64,000 bases of DNA from Agrypnia vestita (lineage: Eukaryota > Arthropoda > Insecta > Trichoptera > Phryganeidae). The position numbers were made by a program, and so were the translations under genes. The DNA lies in contig JADDOH010023165.1 in NCBI GenBank assembly GCA_016648135.1, positions 175,629-239,628 of the forward strand, read 5' to 3'. The stretch's first letter is position 1. Each line of letters begins with the position of its first letter. Positions 11,640-23,934 of the stretch are shown in pieces. Below the pieces are notes generated by a model. It was not told where the DNA came from and ran no database searches. It worked only from the letters and a program-made list of their open reading frames with translations.

Positions 11640-12420
11640 TCTATATTACTACAAAACTCAATGTCTGATGTCTTTCTGTCTGTTCTCTAAACAAATCTAC
11701 ACTTTTTGACCGATCTGACCCAAATTTTGTACACTTATTCTTCAGGAACCGACGGACAACAAAAGTGAGATTTCTCCCCTTCACATTTATCCCAAAACCA
11801 GTACCAATAAATTTCCTAAACAACTTTATACCATTTGATAACACTAGCCCAAATTTTGCATATTAATTTTTTAGAACCCGGTGGATAACACGGGCGACAT
11901 ATTCCTTACACCTTTTTACCCTATCGCCACCCCCCGATATATTTACTGTACGAATCTATACCATTTGACTGGTTGTACACAAATTTTGAATACTTATTCT
12001 TTAGGACCCGGCGGAAAACAATGAATACCTTTCCCCCTCCCCTTTACCTCACCCCCTCCTAAGGATATACATTCTGTACCCGGCGGGTACCGTTTGATAG
12101 ATCGGACACAAATTTTGCATACTTATTATTTAAGATCCCGCAGAAAGTAAAATCGTCATTTTTTCTCCCCCCGCTTTACCTCTCTCTCACCACCCGATAT
12201 ATTTCTTTAAAAATTAAAACCGTTTGACAGACGTGATTCAATTTTGCATACTTATTCTTTAGGAACTTGCGAATAACATAGGCATCATCTCCTCTCTTTC
12301 CCTTTTCACTAATCCCACTTCCAGATATAAACGTTATGCTCCCCAAATTAAATTTAATGCAATTAATTCCTAATTATAAAAAATCACTAATGCTCTACCT
12401 CGCCCGACAATTCCCCACCT
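11640..12420. repeat. Helentron-like minisatellite, ~115-130 bp units
   Basis: About five degenerate units repeat CAAATTTTGCATACTTATT-CTTTAGGACCCGGCGG, then a pyrimidine-rich CCCCTCCCCTTTACC block, then GATATATTTACTG and ACCGTTTGAC. The array begins with CTATATTACTACAAAACTCAATGTCTG followed by GTCT-rich sequence, the same opening and unit as 53745-54362. That copy ends in a Helentron-type hairpin. The terminal hairpin is not visible here, so this is a truncated copy. Confidence 0.7.
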
Positions 12421-12879
12421 TAATAAATTAAAAGAAATGCAAAACAATATTTTTATGTTGCGTAGTTAATTAATTTAATGTTTATCGAGAAGTCAATTTT
12501 GTTATAACCAGATTGGATATCGTTAGTGGGATATTAATATTCAATGATTTTTATGCTTTTTAAAGGGCTATCACTGTACCTTAGTGTTCTTAATATTTGT
12601 ATTATTTATATTTAATTTTTTTTTATATTTTATGGAATCTTAATTATTCTAATGTTATCTTTTATTATGTTGTACTCTAAAAATCAAATACAATCGTTCA
12701 TGTGAATAATCATATAGAACGGAACCAATCATTTCTTATTTGCATATTGCACAGCGCGACTGTGTACCTACTGAATACAGATAAGAACCAAGCAATGTTT
12801 ACGACATTCCATGACGCCCTAAAATACTTCATTGGAAAAGCCTAAAACTTTCTACAGACTTCTCTCTACCTCTAGAATA
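12421..12879. other. Non-coding DNA
   Basis: No gene is recognised. Some of the sequence from about 12700 may belong to the upstream part of the LTR-like repeat that follows. Confidence 0.4.
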
Positions 12880-13240
12880 AATATTTCGGAGGAATTTACT
12901 TATAAATGGCATCACACAACGTGGGGTCAGCAGTTAATTGCATAACATTAACAAGTGCGACATTTTCGTAGCGTAAAGTGATTAGTGATTCGTGATATTA
13001 CCACAGGTGATATTAGTAAGCAAGCATACGTAGTAATACTTCCAGTGATACTAGCGGAATAGAGGGGCGAGTAGTTTATATGGGCGAATATTGAACGGAA
13101 TTCACAAGTGATAATCTAAGCGATAGAAACAAATTTAATTAATGCAAATTAAGGAACAGTTCAATAATAAGTCAAATATTCGGGAGACATTTAAGGATTG
13201 TAAAATTACGAACGGTACTACAATTTAACTCGTGTTCAGT
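12880..13240 (+). repeat. LTR-like or promoter-leader repeat, copy 2
   Basis: A TATAAATGGC box lies near 12901. The leader to about 13240 shares ordered blocks with 505-960 but lacks the palindrome cluster. No gag/pol frame follows; a 71-codon + frame at 13239-13454 has no retroviral motif. This is probably a solo LTR or a 5' fragment of one. Confidence 0.45.
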
Positions 13241-15049
13241 GACATTCTTTGGTATTAAATTCAACCAAATTAATTTCCAGTATTCTTATTTGCCTCTCAA
13301 AGACCCATCCCGTGACAATATGTATAGTTATTCTCCACCACTCTCACGAATACCCCACCCACCTCCTGCGTGGATTGAGTGGAAATATTTTAATTATTTA
13401 GAGATTTTGCAAAACAATGGAATCTTTCCCCCACACAAACATCTTTTTAATTAATGCAGTACCTCTTGTACATTTCTTTATTGTGTATCTTAACCATACT
13501 TTAATTTTTCACCTAATTTTTACATAATATACTTATAGTAAACTAACTGCGGGTAGTTAGTTTTCCGTGAGATAATTTAACCCTGAACTATGAGGAATTA
13601 GTTAATTCATGTTCTACTGACTGCAAGTCGGTATTGTATTTTCTCTGTACGACTTTCATTCCTAGTCAAGTCTTAACCTCACAATCGACGTCTTATTATT
13701 GCAAGCTAATTGTTTTTCTCATAATATAATCAATCAAAAATGTTAATTGATTAAATAATAATATCAGTTACTTAATTTAAATGAAAATTAGATAAACAAT
13801 AGTTATAAAAAAGTAACCCATAAAAACCAAGTTTTTATTATACTCCCTTTCTGATCAGACCCATGGTTCGAGTCAGACTAGTTGAAAAAGGTAACGCGCC
13901 TTCTCCACACGCATCGGGGTCCTTTCTCATTTGTGCGGTTAATTTATTTATGGTTTATAATCCAAAATTATACTATATATATTATTTTTTTAAACGAAAA
14001 TTTAATAGATCTTCTTGATCATCGCCACAAGTCTGCTTGCAAAGTTTCAGCTCGATTGGATCACGGTAAAAGGATTAAAAATCGATCCAATCGTCAGAGT
14101 TTTCGCCACGAGTTAAAAGAAAAGGAGTAAAAATAGATTTCAACGGCGTCATATATTTTTTCGGTTATTCCGTTTTTTCTTTTTTCCATGCCGTGTCCGG
14201 TGACCAGACACAATCACAATAACTATAATTATCTTGTCGAAACTAAAACCGAAAAAGCTGTCCAAATCAATGTCGTAGTGTCTTCAGTTATTAAGTTCGC
14301 CGCCCTCTATATCACGCTTTAGAGCTGTCGGTCATCAAACTATGAAATGTAAGATCTGATATTTTTTAAAGTGTATTTCTTTTTTGTTCTCATGTTCACT
14401 TTACACATAGTACTTTATACATATTCAATTAAAAAAATTATTTGTTGATTGATTAGATTACATAAATTATTATTGAGTTCTTCTGGTTTGCGTAAAGTAT
14501 TAAAATAGTTTTAACACTTATTTCGGTAATTTAGGCCATTTTCAAACTTTAGGTGAACCGCGTACAATCAACTTACTTATGTGATTTTAGTTACGCCCCT
14601 TACTTTAACTCCCCTATAGGTTCCCCGATGAGATGGTTTTAATGAAGCCGACATACCTATATTAGTTAGGATTATTATTCTCAGAGGCACTTATCATTAA
14701 AATTACCCCGTTCATGAACATAGTACCTGTGCATGCGAATGGCTTTATTTTTGTTTAATTTTATGTTATGTTATGTATTTACTATCAATTTTCTCCGTTT
14801 CTGAAAGTGATTAGATTAGATGATTTTACTACTGCCTTTATTATGCATTGTCACGGAATGGCAAGCAGAAGAAATTGCGCACTGCCCGAATTCATAGTAA
14901 TGTCACTTTGGAAGAAAGCTATGGAAGCCTATAGCACAATTAAACACACTCTCATATTATCTATAAAATTCGGAAAACGTACAAATGCATAGAATAACCT
15001 AGAAGCGATGAAAATAAACACTAGAAAGTAATAAGTTAATCTAGAAGGT
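13241..15049. other. Mostly unrecognised DNA with a decayed repeat near 14.0 kb
   Basis: At 14021-14130 the phrase GCTTGCAAAGTTTCAGCTCGAT with a following GATCGATCC-like inverted block has the look of an insect interspersed repeat, but termini are not defined. No coding exon is recognised elsewhere in the segment. Confidence 0.35.
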
Positions 15050-15330
15050 TGATTTGGGTATAAATGGCGCGAATCTAGGCCGCCAGAGGAGAGGAGAGTC
15101 TCTTTTAGATTGACAGGTTAGGTGTACCAAGTCGTGAATCTAGGAGCGATAGATTCCGGCGAAAAAATCGGGCGAATACTTACCAAATAAAATAAATGTT
15201 ACTTCTGAATAGTCTACGAACGATAAATAAAGTGTTCCTAGCGAAAAAAGTGTTCATGTACAGGTGATATATTGCGAAATAGTGTAATTTAAGGAAAAGC
15301 GTTAAGTAAAGTTCGCCATAAGTGACTTTG
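15050..15330 (+). promoter_or_regulatory. TATA-containing promoter-like region
   Basis: GGTATAAATGGCGCG at about 15057-15071 is followed by a GC-richer purine stretch and a leader with GATAGATTCCGGCGAAAAAATCGGGCGAA. The layout resembles the two LTR-like repeats at 505-960 and 12880-13240, but direct similarity is weak. No downstream coding sequence is evident, so activity is unproven. Confidence 0.3.
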
Positions 15331-16489
15331 TTCATTTAATAATTAATTAATCAGTAAGTAATAAATCGTTCATTAATCATAATAATCAGTAATTAATAAA
15401 TAAAAATAATTGATATGAAATTTGTTATAATATTTCCTTAATTTTATAAAGAGCGTAACTTCATTAATAATACACATGTACGTACCTTGTAATATATGGC
15501 ATTTTTCATGGAGTGTAATCATAGAACCGTGTCGTATTTACAATCGTTATAATAATAATTATGGTGGCGACAGCCAAATCCACAATTTCTTCCAGAAATT
15601 TTTCTATAAAATATACGGAAAAGCTGCAGAGGAAAATCCACTCCAGCATCACAAATTTGATAATAAAGTACGATGACCATAAATACGTAGAGACTGCGCG
15701 GGACTTTTCTCATTAAACGGATACGTGAGCGTCTTTTTCTTGAATAACTTTGCAACTCTAATCGGGTTTCCCGCAGAAACCATAAATTGTATAACCATAC
15801 AGTCCCTGTGTGTGAGATTTAGTGCTAATAGGAAACCGAATGCATGAAAAAAATTGTAATATTTTTGTGCTCTTAATCTTTAATATTTAAAAAAAAAAAC
15901 TAATAAAGAGGACCAACGATTGGAGGAAGGCACAATTAAAGACTACAACTGAAAAGCGTGAATGAGATATCCCTTTTCTATTTGCACCCTACATTTAATA
16001 ATCTTCGTATTCATTCTTTATAATGTTAATGATGCAAAAGTGATAATTATTGACAAAGTCAACAAACATATCGATCAATAGGTCCAAGTAACATTGAAAA
16101 ATGAAATTAATCCGTGCGCATTATACGTAATATACGACATAAATTTGTCTGAACTCACATGGTTTGCCTTAGATTCCACGCACCTTAATACAATGAATGC
16201 ACCTTGAAAAATGACTGATCGTGGTTATTTTTTACATTCTCTATCAGATGTCCTCGCAAGTCTAAACTTAGAATTTGCTAAACTCATTTGATTTCTGGTT
16301 CGTAATTACCCTTGTTAGTTATTGTTAACCCGAGATAATGAAAGTTATTGATAATTTCAAAGTTTGGGAGGATATTTGTCCGGGAAAGTTGGTTACGTCC
16401 TTACATTAAATGTTTGTACGATTGAAATAACTTCTACAATCAAAAACATCATATGTACCGTCTCAACAGAGGATACTGCGCAACAGTGC
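15331..16489. other. Non-coding DNA
   Basis: Nothing is recognised beyond AT-rich intergenic sequence and short chance frames. Confidence 0.45.
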
Positions 16490-16770
16490 TTTAAAGTAAA
16501 AAATTACATTCTGTCAACATAATCCCAATTACAATAATTTCGTTGTCTGTCTGTCCACCCGTCCGACCGTATGTATTTGTCTGTCCATTTGTCCCCGTAA
16601 CTTTGTGTGACGTTATTTTTTTTTATTAAATTCTTTTTTCCCAAAAATTTTTTTTCGTTATGCTTTAAAGTAAAAAATTACATTCTGTCAACAAAATCCC
16701 AATTCGTTGTCTGTCTGTCCGTCCGTATGTCTGTCTGTCTATCCCCGTAACCTCGTGTAACGTCCGTAAC
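16490..16770. repeat. Tandem duplication with GTCT/GTCC-rich microsatellite
   Basis: The block GCTTTAAAGTAAAAAATTAC-ATTCTGTCAACA-AATCCCAATT occurs at about 16489 and again at about 16662. Each copy is followed by TTCGTTGTCTGTCTGTCC and a CCCCGTAAC...GTG block. A related TTTCGTCCGTCTGTCTGTCC sequence lies near 24608. The style is that of Helentron-like element starts. Confidence 0.75.
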
Positions 16771-17375
16771 TTGATTTTACTGATTGAGTAATTTTTTTTT
16801 CCCAAAAATTTATATAAAAATTTATAACATTTTTCCGAAAAAAAATTTATTCCCTAAAATTTCTTTTTTTAGGAATTTTTTTTCGTATTAAATGGTATTT
16901 TACCCTAGAAAATATTTTTTTCGAAAATATTTTGTTGCAAAAATTTATTTTTTCGAATTATTTTTCCGAATTTAAAAAAAAAATAGATAATACGAAACAT
17001 ATTCCTTAGGAACCGGCATGTAAAAGTTCCGTTATTTTTGACGGATTACACCTAGTACATAGTATTTTCTATGAGTAGATATTATGTTGATAACGAAACT
17101 GGACAAATCAAAACTAGCTATGAGAAAATTGTCGAAAATTTTACGTTAAATCTACATCTATCATCTACGTCTTTCAAATTTTTTTATTAAATTTATACAT
17201 CATTAAGAGATAAATTATTACAAGTGTATACAGGGAAAGGTGTGCAGAGGATATTTATTTTTGACGAGTGAAGGTAATTTATGTTGAACCTATTCTTTTA
17301 CATATACTAGTTATAGGGGAGCACACAGGTGAATATTTCGTCAGTGTGTTCTTCTTCCTCTTCTTCATCAGCCTT
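16771..17375. other. Homopolymer-rich A/T sequence
   Basis: 16780-16990 is made of alternating T8 and A8 runs with TTTTCCCAAAAATTT-type blocks, probably derived from the duplicated repeat upstream. Nothing coding is seen. Confidence 0.5.
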
Positions 17376-17580
17376 CGTCTCTCCACTGCTAGATATAGGC
17401 GTCTTCCTTCTCTTTCCATCCTTTTTTGTTGTTTGCTAATTGTAGCCATGTGTTTCCCCATTTTGTTTGATGTGTGCATTTGAGCTTTTCTACACTTTTC
17501 TTTGTAAGGGCCATAGTCTCTACTCCATACGTCCTCACTGGCAGTATGCATGATTCAAAAGCTTTTCTTTTTAGGTCAGT
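17376..17580 (-). pseudogene. LINE ORF2 C-terminal remnant
   Basis: On the minus strand one frame reads ESCILPVRTYGVETMALTKK then LKCTHQTKWGN. This is the post-RT block (CVLPVLTYGAETWSLTKK...KLQVTQRAMER) of RTE/R1-like insect LINEs. The frame then decays (WKEKED, stop). The left end, CTCTCCACTGCTAGATATAGGCG, matches the 3'-terminal style of these elements. The copy is short and dead. Confidence 0.7.
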
Positions 17581-19365
17581 GTGATAATATGTATTATTCT
17601 CACCTTAATTCTAAAAATATTAATTTATATAATATGTTAAGAATAATATAATAATTTTAAGTTGAACAGACTTTAACAGCCTGATGCGTTATATGCGATG
17701 CTATGCAATTTAACAGCGTCATTGACTGTAGCTATTGATATCATCCACCTAAGTTTACGACAAAAAGGTTTCTTAAAAAAAAAATCGAAGAGAGATACGT
17801 CCTAAATTTGAAAAACCAGGTTGCGCTATAAAGTTTGTTTGAATGGGGTTGAGTTGAATAACCTACCATCTCCACCCTTAATTTTGTTTTTGGTAAATTG
17901 CTGAAGTGGAGTGTTTCGTTATAGGATTATGTTAAACATAAATAATTTACAAAAGGTCACGTTCACAATTAGGCCGCATTGTTACCTATATTTGTCTTCA
18001 ATTTTGGATAAATCTATTTTGTCTCTGTTTCTCTCCGGTGTAAGAAAACCATTATGTATCTACATTTAAGTTTATTTTATGATCATCTTTGAGTACACTT
18101 TTTTCTTACAGCATCTTAAGATAATCGTCTGGCAATCCAAGCAAAATTCAGTACTTTTTCTCAAATCGCCTCTTGCATTTTTTATCACATTTACATGGAA
18201 AGGTATAAAATTATAAATTATTTAATCGATTAACAAATTATTAAACCAATAATGATTTAAAAATAAATAAATTGCTTTATTTTGCTGGTTTAATGTGTCA
18301 GTGCACTTGCGACATGTTTTTTTCTATAATATTACAAAATAAACGATTACCTTTAACTTTTTCAAAAAGAGTAAAATGACTTTGTGGCGATATTTTTAAT
18401 ATGGTAAATGAAAAAAGATTTTTTACTACTGATATAGGTATTATATTTAATGGTAAAAACAAAGTACATATATTTTCATTAATTACATTATCTTTAATTC
18501 ATTAAAATTATTGTAAAATCTGTCAACTAATGCACACTAAATTACATTAGACATATGATATTTAAATCGCCCTACACAGTGAGTTGTCTGGCCAATACAA
18601 ATTTGAGTACAATTTCTCGTGGATAATTATGCGATCAATATAAAGTCACATTCGCGAATGATTCAATGCTAGTTATAAAGTAAAGGGTATATGAGATATA
18701 CGTAATTATTATAACTATTTTCAAACTAAGCAAAATGTATTACTAATTTACGGTCCCTCGTGATAATGCTTAAACTCTATTCGGAATATTTTGAGTGTAT
18801 TCAAATTATTCAAGAAGTGACTTTTATTCCCAGGGGTACATCATTTATCAACATATTATGAATTACATTACTAACGGCGACATCTAGGTAGATAAACTGG
18901 TTTATGGGGACAAATTACAACTACAGATGTCGGTATTAAATACAAGTCGTATAATACGATAAAATTATATAATATAATGTAAAATAATTATATATACAAT
19001 GTAAAATAATTATATGTAAAAATGCAAAGTACCTTGTCCGAGAACAAGAGCAATGCTCTTAAATGGAGAGGTACTATGTGTAACGAAATTGTATAATAAA
19101 TTTTTTTGTATTTTATGTAAAAAAAAAGTTTGAAACAATTTGTGCAAAGTAAAACATAAATACACTTACAAAAAAAATGATAAATGTGGTAGACTATCAA
19201 GAATAGGTCGTTCACGATCGGTCGTGAGTCTTATAAACACCTAAAAAAGACTTCGATATCTATGTCCTCTTATAAAAAATAGCTTCGTCTCTATGAAAAA
19301 CATAGAATATAGCTTAATATATTATAATATATTTTTTATCCTTTAATGTTTTAATCTACTACTGT
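17581..19365. other. Non-coding AT-rich DNA
   Basis: No coding exon, SINE or inverted repeat is recognised. Confidence 0.45.
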
Positions 19366-19455
19366 GGAGCTGTTTTGGGCCGTAGTAAACAAAGTCCGCA
19401 CAGCCAACATGATAGCCAACGTTCGGTAAACGGACAGGGCACGAGAAGAAGAATA
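19366..19455 (+). pseudogene. LINE 3' end fragment
   Basis: The + frame reads ELFWAVVNKVRTANMIANVR, then a stop and an AGAAGAAGAA tail. It matches the extreme C-terminus and (GAA)-type tail of the same LINE family seen at 58261-58619 (LFRAAVNKV...). Confidence 0.7.
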
Positions 19456-19828
19456 AATTTTTAATCACTAGAGCAAACAAGCATCGAACATTCTTGACCA
19501 AATAATTTTAATAAAATGTTAGTTGTGTCAGTATATACCCACATACTGAGATTTTTAGTCTACGGGTTTCGAGACATAAGTTTTCTCTCGTTAAGGCAAC
19601 CACTCGATTCTTCGATTTAATTCGTTGAAAATGTTAATTAATAACTCCATCATATACATATATAAAATTGATAAAAATGAATTATTTCTGTTTAATCTGG
19701 ACCAATTATCGATCCAGTAATCTAAAATATATTTTTTGCAATCCATGGTATGTTATATTGAATTACTCTACATTCCTATACTGTGCAATTTGTATCATTG
19801 ATTGTTTCGCAATTTTCTAAATAACCGG

Positions 19829-19896
19829 CACTGCACTGGGTCTGGGTGAACCGGAGTTCTAATTACGATGGTGCTGGTTCACCAGCATCCTGGTGC
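19829..19896 (+). repeat. 68-nt imperfect hairpin
   Basis: CTGCAC at the 5' end pairs with GTGCAG at the 3' end. An inner 10-bp helix GGTGAACCGG/CTGGTTCACC is separated from the base by a 4/5-base internal loop, leaving a terminal loop of about 19 bases. Size and shape are in the pre-microRNA range, but the internal loop is large and no known miRNA seed is recognised. It could equally be a relic of a transposon end. Confidence 0.5.
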
Positions 19897-20304
19897 AGCT
19901 TCAGATAGGGTAATCCAAGATGAATACCACACTAGACAACTCAATTAATTATCTGTCAATACAATTACCTGAGATCCCTACAACTAGAGCTTCCTTTGGC
20001 CAGAGGCACGTCTGTGCTTGTAAATCTTAAGATGCCGGTTGCTGGACCAAAAGATAATTCGTTCCTACGAAGGAAAAACATGATTTAAGTAAACCGCAGA
20101 ATTATTTTATTTTGTTATTTAAATTGTTTTTTCCTTAATGTTTCTAACATTTGAATTGATTAATTTTTATTTATTTGTTATTACACCTACATACTTTTAT
20201 GTCTTTGTATCAGATACTTAACCAAACTTTATTTTGTTTTTATTTCTTTTATTAATTTTTAAACAAATATTAATCTATGACTATAAATAAATCAATTAAG
20301 GATA
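19897..20304. other. Non-coding DNA
   Basis: No recognisable gene or repeat end. Confidence 0.45.
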
Positions 20305-20660
20305 AACTATGAAAGTCTCACAGAGACAAAGCTTTTTATATATGAGAAAAGAAGTTGGAAGTCTCTTAAACGATGACTCAGGGCTTACAACCTGTATGAG
20401 CTGTCGTAAGTGATCACTCTACACAATGCGAAGTTCACGAATTCTATCGTAAGAACACATAATATTCTATATATTTTATATATTTTATTCACAATATTCT
20501 ATATATTTTACGAATCAAGAATATTTCATTAATATGGCACTGGTCTCTGCTAGAGACATTGTTGTTATTTTTTCTCATTAAGTTATACATAGAGTTAGTA
20601 TACATAGATTTCACAACTGGTAATGATACTCTATTATTTACTTTTCAAAGTGGAGTTTTT
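20305..20660 (+). repeat. Dispersed repeat family, copy 2
   Basis: Homologous to 9958-10290 over the whole length and to 41515-41710 over its first ~180 bases, including GTCTCACAGAGACAAAGCT and ACACAATGCGAAGTTCACG. A duplicated ATATTCTATATATTTTA block near 20460-20515 is private to this copy. Confidence 0.75.
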
Positions 20661-20869
20661 TATGAATCATTTTTTCTTTTATTTAGAAAAAAATTATCAC
20701 GTAGGTATTTAATTAAACTGGAAAATTTGTGGTACGTAAACTTTAAAGTTAACAAAAAAGTACATCAACAATACGTTTACCGTATTAAAAGTTAACTTTT
20801 TGAATTGCCTCTGCGAATTGTCGACGACGAAATATTTATTTCACCAGCCTGGGAATTCCACAAACCGTC

Positions 20870-21811
20870 GATAAACTGTTTCAATTAAGCTTGCTATTAA
20901 AATTTCTCAGTTTCGTTGGTACAGGGCTTACAAATTAAATTTTCACGATTAGGTTATGAATTACATGAATGCAAAAACCAACAATTACAGTACTCTCATA
21001 ACATAAGCTCCACCATAACGAAGGCAAAAAACATCAAATATCTTGGAGTGGAAATAGATGAAAACCTTCAACGTAACTCTCACATTAATGGAATTATTAA
21101 AAAGCTCAAGAGATTTATATATTTCTTCAAAAACCTAAGAAATATACTATGTAAGAAAGATATTAAAAAATTTTACTTTGCCTTATTTCATTCTCGGATT
21201 GAGTATGGAATCTAAACATGGGGATCTGCCACAACAAATTATATCAGCCATTTAAATATATTGCAAAAGAGTATTACAAAAACCATTTTAAAACTTCCAA
21301 TCAGAACGCCCTCAAAAGAGATTTTCAAATGTCTTGATGTGCCGAACATAAAACAAATATATATATATAATCCTCTAGTAATAATTGTGTACAACAATTT
21401 AAAGATACAAAACAAAACAATAGAATCCCGGCATATAATACGAGAGGCAGTAAAATAAGGTAAATAGAAATACACCAACGTTCAACACAACTTTCGGCCA
21501 AAGAAACTATATCTATTTTGCAACAAAACTCCACAACAACCTCCAAAAATATTGAAAAGATTGAGGAGTTCAGAAAAAGATAAAATTATGGCTAAATCAA
21601 GTTGATGCAGATAAATTAAAAGGAGTGTAAAATCGACGTAGAAATTTAAAAATAGAAAATAAATAGGTATAAACTAGTCCGCCTAAGCACAGGAACCCCT
21701 AGTGAGGAGAATTAAGAACACAAATATCAACAATATTATTATACATACATACTATTACATTAAATATGTTAAATTGTATCTGAATAGAACCTAATAAAAA
21801 ATAATAAAAAA
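20870..21811 (+). pseudogene. 5'-truncated CR1/Jockey-like LINE, reverse transcriptase C-terminus
   Basis: One + frame from 20916 contains IKYLGVEIDENLQ, the RT thumb-proximal YLG(V/I)xID motif. It continues through HSRIEYGI, an in-frame TAA at 21213-21215 and TWGSATTNYISHLN, then LQKSITKTIL and LDVPNIKQIY to 21458. Further frames give FGQRNYIYFATKLHNN. These are the usual C-terminal landmarks of CR1/Jockey-clade ORF2. The catalytic ADD motif lies upstream and is missing. The 3' end is a (AATAAA)n-like tail near 21790-21811, directly next to the foldback element at 21832. The stop and frameshifts make it dead. Confidence 0.8.
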
Positions 21812-21831
21812 GGTGTCGAGCAGCTGATTAA

Positions 21832-22762
21832 AGACGGCACATTCACTGCAAATGCATATTTCGGCGTTTTTTTTTACAAAAATGTGAGTTTTTATTATTC
21901 ATTTATATCAAAATGTATAGACTACTTTTTTTTAGGGCAATAACTAAGATAGAACCTATATTATAATATTAAATTAATAAACTGAACATTATTTATAATA
22001 ATAATTAATGAAATATAAGGATTAATCGACAGGCCGCGGCCGAAAAATCGTTTTTGTGTCCTAGGCAGTGCTTATTTTTAATGAATATTTATATGTATGC
22101 ATAATATTTTTTTTTTATACGTATAAAGTATACTACATTATCTAAAATCCATTGCCGCTATAACTGCCGACGGGATTCTGTTTTATAAATACGTCATTTA
22201 TTGACACATTTCATACTTTGGAATTTTCATTTTTGAATATTAATGATGGTATTTTTATTAAAAAAAATAATTTTTATTAAGTGAGTAAAGCCTCAAAATA
22301 CTAAAATAAATAGAATATATCGTTTAAAATCATATTTTTATATAAATAAAAAGCGTTTTAAAATCAACAAAAAACGTAAAAACTTCTTGCAAATTTAAAA
22401 CATTATAACTTTTTTAATATTGAATATTACTTAATTTCCTTAGTACGGATTCTAGATAATGAAGTATACATTATACGTATAAAAAACATATCATGCGTAT
22501 ATGTAATATTCATTAAAAATTAGCGCCGCCTAGGACACTAAAAACGTTTTTTTGGCCGCGGCCTGTCGATTATTCTTTATATTTTATTAATCATTGTAAA
22601 TAATGTCCAGTTTATTACTTTTATATAATGAGAAAGGTTTTATCTAAGTTATTATTCTTAAAAATTTGCAGTCTAGAGTAAACATTCTGATATAAATGAA
22701 TAATAAAAACCCACATTTATAAAAAAAAACGCCGAATATGCATTTGCAGCGAATGTCCAGTC
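21832..22762. mobile_element. 931-bp foldback element (MITE) flanked by TTAA
   Basis: The two halves are inverted copies. The left arm, 21832 to about 22150, matches the complement of about 22445-22762, including ACATTC.CTGCAAATGCATAT, TTATTATTCATTTATATCA, CGACAGGCCGCGGCC and GTGTCCTAGGC. TTAA lies immediately outside both ends (21828-21831 and 22763-22766). This suggests a piggyBac-type or other TTAA-targeting transposase, although the TIRs are far longer than usual. The spacer of about 300 bases is AT-rich. No coding capacity. Confidence 0.85.
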
Positions 22763-22766
22763 TTAA

Positions 22767-23934
22767 CATTATCCAGCCAGCATTATTAAATACAAGAAAA
22801 GACCACTGACTATCGTCGGTTGTACCTGTTAAGTTCTGGGGATGATTTTTGGTCGTTTCACTTTAATGATTGTATTTAACTGCTAATGAGTTCGACAGCG
22901 AGTTTGCCCCAATATTGTACGAGCACTGTGAAATTTAGCTTCATTTTGTGGTGAAAACTACGCTACCGACCGTCGACCACTGAGCGCTGTACCACTGCCC
23001 CCCGATACAAAATTCCTAAGGATCGTTGTGGTCGCCCTTTACTAAATTCCGGGACTTTCTACTAGGTCACTGTTGAGGTAATATTTATTTTTTGCAAATG
23101 ATCAACTTACGGAAAATATATTCTGCTCTCATTGCTCTCAAGATTGAATTCATCAGATCATTTCGATGAGTTCAGTCTTGTACCGGACTACTCGACTTTT
23201 CGAAAATCCCCCCTTTTTATAGCCGTTTGACGTTTATTATTTTAAAACAAAATAAATAAAAATAGAAAAAATATATATGTGTTCCAAACACTTCTACATT
23301 TTTTTTTCATAAATAAAATTAATATTTGCAAGTTCCTACTCGCATAAATTATAAAAAAATATTTTTTATTCAATAAATTAACAAGCACATAATATAAGAA
23401 CATAATCAATTTCGAAGATATTTTCATTGTGTACAGCATTTGCCAAATTCTTTGTAAATAGTTGAAGTTTTAAAAATTAGCTTAAGAATAAAATATTTTG
23501 GAAGAAACACACCCCATACATTAAACTTCGCACTATTTACGTATTTGAAAACGTTCAAAAAACAACTTAAGACGCATTTATTTAGGCAATTCTATAAAAA
23601 CCTATAGAATCTGACCACAACAATACTAGCTTAGGTTTCTACTCTTACTGTGCACTCAGCGAAAACACCTAATTCTTTCAGGCACTCCCAACTATTATAG
23701 TATTCAATTTTAATTCCATTTCTTGTTATCCAAATATTATTATTATTGACTTTGGAATACAAGCCTTTTGTTTTAGTACTTTAATTACACAAACTTTCAA
23801 AACATAAAGGTACCTTCACATTGTATAATTTTTTAATCCGTGTTTGTCGGTCCCATTCGGGTCTATAACAGTACTTTTGATATACCTCAAAATGAGTAAA
23901 TAATAAATACGGCTAGTGCTGAGAGGACAGAGAT
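22767..23934. other. Unrecognised DNA
   Basis: The segment 22800-23060 has mixed composition but no open frame with recognisable motifs. 23240-23930 is AT-rich with chance frames. Confidence 0.4.

Noticed and set aside
13870..13895. Possible B box (GGTTCGAGTC) of a tRNA or SINE
   Set aside because: No A box at the right distance and no related copy in the window.
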